Of a DNA stretch of 62,546 bases, positions 59,012 through 62,546 are shown piece after piece. The stretch lies in NCBI GenBank assembly GCA_017457305.1, contig JAFTHP010000030.1, positions 1-62,546 of the forward strand, in the 5' to 3' direction. Position 1 is the first letter of the stretch. Every line of letters starts with the position of its first letter. Both the position numbers and the translations under genes were made by a program. A model generated the notes under the pieces. It searched no databases and was not told the origin of the DNA. It worked only from the letters and a program-made list of their open reading frames with translations. The stretch is from Clostridia bacterium. Lineage in GTDB: Bacteria > Bacillota > Clostridia > Christensenellales > CAG-314.

Positions 59012-60097
59012 ATGATTCTTTACAAAAACGGAGCTGCCCTAATTGGGGACAAGCTCATAAAAACGGATATTGTTGCTAACCACGGCAAAATCATTGAAAT
59101 TGCCCCAGATATTGTTGGAGATAATCAAACGGAAATTATCGACTGCACGGGCAAGTACATTTTGCCTGCGCTAGTAGATATTCACACCCACGGCGCCAAC
59201 GGATACGACTTTAACACCGCCGATTTGGACGGTATGAAAAAGATAATGGAGTTTTACGTTAGTCACGGTGTAGGCACAGTTTTTCCTACCATTATGACGG
59301 ACAGCGACGAAGTAATTTGCCGACAACTTCAACTAGTTTGTCAGCTTGCAAAGGATTATCCCGAAGTAAAGGGTATCCACTTGGAAGGCCCATTTATTAG
59401 CACCGAAAAACGTGGCGCACACCCCACGCAATATATTCAAGCACCATCGGTAGACAAGTTTATGGTTTACCAAAGGGCGGCAAATGGATTTATCAAGATT
59501 GTTACGGTTGCTCCCGAAGTAGACCACGCGCTAGACTTCATCAGCGAAGTTACCGATATGGGTGTAGTTGTATCTTTGGGGCACAGCAGTGCCACGGCGG
59601 ATATCGTCACCAAGGCAATACAAGCTGGTGCAACCAGTTTTACCCACACTGGCAACGGAATGTCCCAAATGGACAGGCTGGATATTGGCATGGTAGGTTC
59701 GGCAATGCTACACAACGTTTTTGCCGAAGTTATTTGTGACGGCAACCATACCAGTGAGCATTTTGTCAAGCTTCCTGTTGCAACCAAGGGGCTAGATAAG
59801 GTCGTTGGTGTAACGGATAGCATCATGGCAACCGGCATGAAGGACGGCAACTACAAGCTGGGCGCAATGGATATAACAGTAAACAAAGGTCAAGCCTTTG
59901 TAACGGGAACAACCACGCGCGCAGGTAGCACGTTGGATGCCTACACAGGTCTAGCAAATATGGTGCAATTTTGTGGTTTGCCACTACACAAGGCAATCAA
60001 GATGTGGACCATTAACCCAGCCAAGCTTGTTGGTATGCAAAACCGCATTGGAACAATAGAAATTGGCAAAGATGCCGATTTCATTTTGTTTGGATAA
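59012..60097 (+). CDS. nagA: N-acetylglucosamine-6-phosphate deacetylase
   Basis: A 361-residue amidohydrolase that converts GlcNAc-6-P to GlcN-6-P and acetate. Metal and substrate motifs are VDIHTHGANGYDF, HLEGPFIS, SLGHSSA, HTGNGMS, DGNHTS and the catalytic Asp in GVTDSIMATG. ATG 59012 with GGGAG ahead is preferred to the in-frame codon at 58979, which overlaps the -10 box. nagB is not next to it. It may serve amino-sugar salvage from mucin or cell wall. Confidence 0.94.
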   Translation: MILYKNGAALIGDKLIKTDIVANHGKIIEIAPDIVGDNQTEIIDCTGKYILPALVDIHTHGANGYDFNTADLDGMKKIMEFYVSHGVGTVFPTIMTDSDEVICRQLQLVCQLAKDYPEVKGIHLEGPFISTEKRGAHPTQYIQAPSVDKFMVYQRAANGFIKIVTVAPEVDHALDFISEVTDMGVVVSLGHSSATADIVTKAIQAGATSFTHTGNGMSQMDRLDIGMVGSAMLHNVFAEVICDGNHTSEHFVKLPVATKGLDKVVGVTDSIMATGMKDGNYKLGAMDITVNKGQAFVTGTTTRAGSTLDAYTGLANMVQFCGLPLHKAIKMWTINPAKLVGMQNRIGTIEIGKDADFILFG

Positions 60098-60139
60098 AAA
60101 CTAATCACACAAATACATTGATAAATGGAGGTTATTATC

Positions 60140-61213
60140 ATGTTAGGAACAATTTTAGCTGTACTATTGCTAGCAGTTATAGCTGTTTGCGTATTTATCA
60201 GAGTGCAATCTCGCAAAAAGCGCGATGCAAAGCGCTGGCCACTAATTGTCATTGCAGTTGCTGCATTGATTTTTCTAATTGTGCCCTTTAGCATCCATAC
60301 AATTCAACCTGGTCAAGTTGGTGTAGTAAAGGTATGGGGTGAAGCAAAGAACGTAAGAACACCTGGTACATATTTCGATTTTTGGATTTCCAACCAATAT
60401 CAAATGTACGATACAACCGTTCAACAGGAAGAAATCAAAACAGCGTGCTACTCTTCCGACGCGCAAACAATGGATATTGATATGGTTGTTCAATATCAAA
60501 TTCGCAGTGCCGATGCCATCAAAATTGCCAACAACTACGGCGCATTGCCCAATTTGGCACAAAGAATCAGTGCTATTTCTATGGACAAAGCCAAAACTGT
60601 ACTAAGCGAAAAGTCCGCAATGGTTATCATTGAAACTCGCTCCAGCATTAGCCCTGCAATTGAACAAAGCATCAAGGAAGCCGTTTCGGAAGGTTACTGT
60701 GTGGACATCATCGCCGTTGTTATTACAAATATCGACTTTTCTGATGCCTTCGAAGAAACAGTAGAAGACAAGATGATTGCCGAACAAGAACAACTCAAGG
60801 CAGAATACGAAAAGCAAAAGGCTATTATCGAAGCGGAAAAGGAACTGGAGGTTGCAAAACTTCAAGCGGAAGCAAACATTGCCAAGGCTCAAGGTGAAGC
60901 AGAAGCAACAAAGGTTCGTGCCCAAGCAGAAGCAAATGCGCTAAAAGCAAAGTCCATCGAAGTTGCACGTATGTTAGGCTTCAACATTTTGGAAAGCACC
61001 CAAGATGACGGCAAGGGCGGTGTTGTTACTGTGTACGATATCGACTTTACTGGCAAAAGTGACGAAGAAATTGCCCTTATTTCCGAATATCTCAAGTACA
61101 TTGAGTATCTAGAAAAGTGGGATGGCGATTTGCCACTAGTTACCGATGGCTCTGCAACCATCTATTTGCCTGCAGGAACAGGCTCTTCTGGCGGAACATC
61201 TACAAATCCGTAG
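60140..61213 (+). CDS. SPFH/Band 7 (prohibitin-like) membrane protein
   Basis: A 357-residue protein with two N-terminal hydrophobic segments, an SPFH domain (about residues 55-215; PGQVGVVKVWGEAKN...DIDMVVQYQIR), a long Ala/Glu/Lys coiled coil (about 210-280) and a Ser/Gly-rich tail. SPFH proteins assemble into membrane rings that organise microdomains or hold proteases. The upstream codon at 60125 adds five residues; ATG 60140 has GGAGG at the better distance. It follows nagA by 42 bases, possibly cotranscribed, with no functional link that I can state. Confidence 0.88.
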   Translation: MLGTILAVLLLAVIAVCVFIRVQSRKKRDAKRWPLIVIAVAALIFLIVPFSIHTIQPGQVGVVKVWGEAKNVRTPGTYFDFWISNQYQMYDTTVQQEEIKTACYSSDAQTMDIDMVVQYQIRSADAIKIANNYGALPNLAQRISAISMDKAKTVLSEKSAMVIIETRSSISPAIEQSIKEAVSEGYCVDIIAVVITNIDFSDAFEETVEDKMIAEQEQLKAEYEKQKAIIEAEKELEVAKLQAEANIAKAQGEAEATKVRAQAEANALKAKSIEVARMLGFNILESTQDDGKGGVVTVYDIDFTGKSDEEIALISEYLKYIEYLEKWDGDLPLVTDGSATIYLPAGTGSSGGTSTNP

Positions 61214-61256
61214 GGCATTGTGCTAAATATTGCTGTTTTTCTGCTCAACAAAACGC

Positions 61257-61285
61257 TTGACTATTTGTGTAATAGGTGGTAAAAT
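61257..61285 (+). promoter_or_regulatory. Promoter of rpmE
   Basis: TTGACT (61257-61262), 17-base spacer, TAAAAT (61280-61285). Confidence 0.7.
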
Positions 61286-61298
61286 TAGCAAGTACGAC

Positions 61299-61312
61299 TG
61301 GGGGATGCCCCA
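61299..61312 (+). promoter_or_regulatory. Hairpin in rpmE leader
   Basis: TGGGG-GATG-CCCCA hairpin within the ~50-base leader, ahead of the AGAGG site. L31 mRNAs in Firmicutes can carry autoregulatory leader hairpins; whether this is one is uncertain. Confidence 0.35.
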
Positions 61313-61339
61313 AATATTATAGGGAGAGGTAAAGCGACC

Positions 61340-61546
61340 ATGAAACAAGGTATACATCCGAATTATCACGAAGCGACTGTTGTATGTGCTTGTGGTGCTA
61401 CTTTCACAACAGGAACTACCAAGGATACAAAGGTAATCAAGGTAGAAATCTGCAACAAGTGCCATCCATACTTTACAGGTAAGCAAAAGCTAGTTGATGC
61501 TGGCGGACGCGTTGACAAGTTCAAGAAAAAGTACGGCATGCAATAA
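61340..61546 (+). CDS. rpmE: 50S ribosomal protein L31 (zinc-binding type)
   Basis: A 68-residue L31 with the full zinc site: C16, C18 (VCACGATF) and C38, C41 ([11 protein letters not shown]). Hallmarks are the opening MKQGIHPNY and the end [12 protein letters not shown]. It is the zinc-containing (C+) form. Its terminator follows at 61556-61597. A decayed tandem copy lies directly downstream. Confidence 0.98.
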   Translation: MKQGIHPNYHEATVVCACGATFTTGTTKDTKVIKVEICNKCHPYFTGKQKLVDAGGRVDKFKKKYGMQ

Positions 61547-61555
61547 TATGTCAAA

Positions 61556-61597
61556 ATTCAAAAGGGATATCCAAATGCGGATATCTCTTTTTTTTTG
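61556..61597 (+). terminator. Terminator of rpmE
   Basis: AGGGATATCC / GGATATCTC stem followed by nine T. An almost identical copy is at 61856-61890. Confidence 0.9.
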
Positions 61598-61632
61598 CGC
61601 ACCACAAAAGGTATAGTTAACGCATCGTGTGG

Positions 61633-61841
61633 ATCACGAAGCGACTGTTGTATGTGCTTGTGGGTTACTTTGGGGCATAGCCCCTTTTGTAGTGGTATTA
61701 GTGGACTTGCTTCCACAGGTGCCATCCATACTTTACAGGTAAGCAAGTATAGCAACAAATATGGTGTTTATCAGCAAGCAAAACTAGTGGCGACCGAACG
61801 GTCCGCGTTGACAAGTTCAAGAAAAAGTACCCATGCAATAA
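61633..61841 (+). pseudogene. Decayed tandem copy of rpmE
   Basis: Three blocks match rpmE: ATCACGAAGCGACTGTTGTA and following (61633-61663), GTGCCATCCATACTTTACAG and following (~61720-61750), and GCGTTGACAAGTTCAAGAAA to the stop (~61805-61841). The segments between are replaced by unrelated sequence with small inverted repeats (GGGGC / GCCCC, GTGG / CCAC), and the start region is missing. The copy even includes the rpmE terminator. The offset grows from 268 to 296 bases, showing net insertion. Confidence 0.85.
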
Positions 61842-61855
61842 TATGTCAAAATCCA

Positions 61856-61890
61856 AAAGGGATATCCAAATGCGGATATCTCTTTTTTTT
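61856..61890 (+). terminator. Duplicated rpmE terminator
   Basis: Same hairpin and T-run as at 61556-61597, carried along with the pseudogene. Confidence 0.85.
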
Positions 61891-61960
61891 GTTTATGTAA
61901 AACAGATAGAGATAAAGCAATTTGCCGACAAATACAAATTTGGCGAGGGAGTGTGATTGT

Positions 61961-62296
61961 ATGAAATATTTTCTTAATGAAGGTCAACGAAAAGCAACAG
62001 GAGGTACTTGTTACTTTGAATTCCAAAAAGGAAAATTCAGAAACAAGTTTTGGCTAAAAGATTCACTTTGTCTTCATGCAGACATTTTTGATTTACTCTC
62101 GTTGAATGAGTTGTTTTCTGATGCTATCGAAAATTTCTGCTACTATGCTCCAAACGAAGTAAGTAAGGAACAGTGGGAGAACCTTATTGCCAAATCGAAA
62201 GGAAACGAGCAGTGGGAGAATGTTATCGAAGAATTGAGTCCATGGGTAGAAGAATGCTTCAACATACATAAGTGTTTTACCATCTGTGGTATATAA
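61961..62296 (+). CDS. Hypothetical protein
   Basis: A 111-residue soluble, acidic protein I do not recognise. It is rich in aromatic residues and Cys (FCYYAPNE, ECFNIHKCFTICGI) and contains a repeated EQWEN (two copies about 15 residues apart). ATG 61961 has GAGGGAG ten bases ahead. It stands alone between the rpmE pseudogene and an XRE regulator. Base composition is more AT-rich than that of the neighbours. Size and context resemble small immunity or stress proteins, but I make no assignment. Confidence 0.6.
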   Translation: MKYFLNEGQRKATGGTCYFEFQKGKFRNKFWLKDSLCLHADIFDLLSLNELFSDAIENFCYYAPNEVSKEQWENLIAKSKGNEQWENVIEELSPWVEECFNIHKCFTICGI

Positions 62297-62338
62297 TTAA
62301 CAGACAAATTCCAATTTGCCGGGGAGAACTAAATACAT

Positions 62339-62374
62339 AAAGGGCTGGCGAAAAACAATCGTCAGCTTTAAAAA
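62339..62374 (+). terminator. Terminator-like hairpin
   Basis: AAAGGGCTGGCGA / TCGTCAGCTTT imperfect stem followed by AAAATTT; weak T-run. Confidence 0.45.
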
Positions 62375-62381
62375 TTTGCAA

Positions 62382-62440
62382 AATACATATTATGTATTGA
62401 CAACGATACAATTTTAGTATATAATATTTGTATTACAAAT
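62382..62440 (+). promoter_or_regulatory. Promoter with two palindromes (autoregulated XRE gene)
   Basis: TTGACA (62397-62402), 17-base spacer, TATAAT (62420-62425). AATACATATTATGTATT (62382-62398) overlaps the -35 side and ATTTGTATTACAAAT (62426-62440) follows the -10. Both are near-perfect palindromes and likely operators of the regulator they precede. Confidence 0.65.
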
Positions 62441-62454
62441 CAAAGGAGTTTGTT

Positions 62455-62546
62455 ATGGAGAAGAAACCTGCTATCGTAGCTCAAAGGTTGACCGAGCTTA
62501 GAGAAGGAATACATATATCACAGGCACGTCTTGCGGCGGTGTTTGA
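62455..62546 (+). CDS. XRE-family regulator (3' truncated by window)
   Basis: Only the first ~30 residues are present: MEKKPAIVAQRLTELREG, then ISQARLAAVF, the start of an XRE-type helix-turn-helix. AAAGGAG precedes the ATG. The palindromes around its promoter point to autoregulation. The rest lies beyond the window. Confidence 0.75.
   Translation, partial: MEKKPAIVAQRLTELREGIHISQARLAAVF

Noticed and set aside
1-62546. CRISPR array
   Set aside because: I saw no regularly spaced 24-40 base direct repeats and no cas genes.

Overview
This 62.5 kb window reads as the chromosome of an AT-rich, endospore-forming, Gram-positive anaerobe in the Bacillota (Clostridia). The evidence is spore genes (spmA, spmB, spoIIE, a gerA-type germinant receptor operon), many lipoproteins with short MKK-type signals and C-ending lipoboxes, a class III anaerobic ribonucleotide reductase, sigma-A-like promoters with 16-18 base spacers, and U-tailed intrinsic terminators. 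The starch and galactan machinery fits a gut polysaccharide degrader, probably an uncultured lineage; I cannot name the species.

Layout. 1-2.7 kb: two half-transporters of a heterodimeric ABC exporter, the first cut by the window edge. 3.2-8.0 kb: queH, an XRE regulator, and the leftward set metG-tatD-TatD-linked radical SAM. 8.4-10.6 kb: an M3-type peptidase lipoprotein. 10.8-14.9 kb: spmA-spmB, spoIIE and a free-standing GlmU-like acetyltransferase. 15.1-17.9 kb: a surface pullulanase. 18-19 kb: a long non-coding stretch with a candidate small RNA and the NrdR-controlled nrdD promoter. 19.1-22.4 kb: nrdD, with a fused redoxin domain, and trxB. 22.5-25.6 kb: a small island between two copies of a tRNA-Pro(GGG) 3' half, carrying a PARIS-like AAA ATPase plus DUF4435 pair. 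25.8-26.7 kb: a membrane protein and an orphan Phd-type antitoxin. 27.1-30.3 kb: an uncharacterised carbohydrate-type protein, a zinc ribbon and a cytoplasmic GH53 galactanase. 30.8-36.4 kb: a maltodextrin-type ABC importer. 36.6-40.4 kb (minus strand): a surface GH53 galactanase and a GH13 amylase. 40.7-49.4 kb: housekeeping genes (uppP, ychF, GPH transporter, walJ-like, CPBP protease, rlmH, hydrolase, DUF951, lepB). 49.6-53.3 kb: gerAA-gerAB-gerAC. 53.4-55.6 kb: an ATP-grasp enzyme and an M18 aminopeptidase. 55.6-58.7 kb: a TrpXYZ-like ABC importer behind a tyrosine-rich leader peptide and attenuator. 59-62.5 kb: nagA, an SPFH protein, rpmE with a decayed tandem copy, a small unknown gene and the start of another XRE regulator.

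How it fits together. The pullulanase and amylase lipoproteins would cut starch and glycogen outside the cell. The binding protein, two permeases and MsmX-like ATPase would import the oligomers. A surface GH53 and a cytoplasmic GH53 make a parallel route for beta-1,4-galactan, with the GPH transporter as a possible importer. NrdD, its fused NrdH-like domain and TrxB look like one NADPH-driven deoxynucleotide pathway.

The strongest candidates for undescribed biology are: (1) a ribosome-mediated tyrosine attenuator (leader peptide MKQVSFAYGYRYYYYFATM) ahead of a transporter of the family usually assigned to tryptophan; (2) a PARIS-like anti-phage pair on a roughly 3.1 kb integrase-less island bounded by tRNA-Pro halves, with repeated ATGTGGTCA arm-like sites and a hairpin that would mask the ariA ribosome-binding site; (3) three apparently leaderless genes; (4) a candidate C-rich small RNA near 18.2-18.36 kb. 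All functional calls come from reading sequence and motifs; no database search was run.
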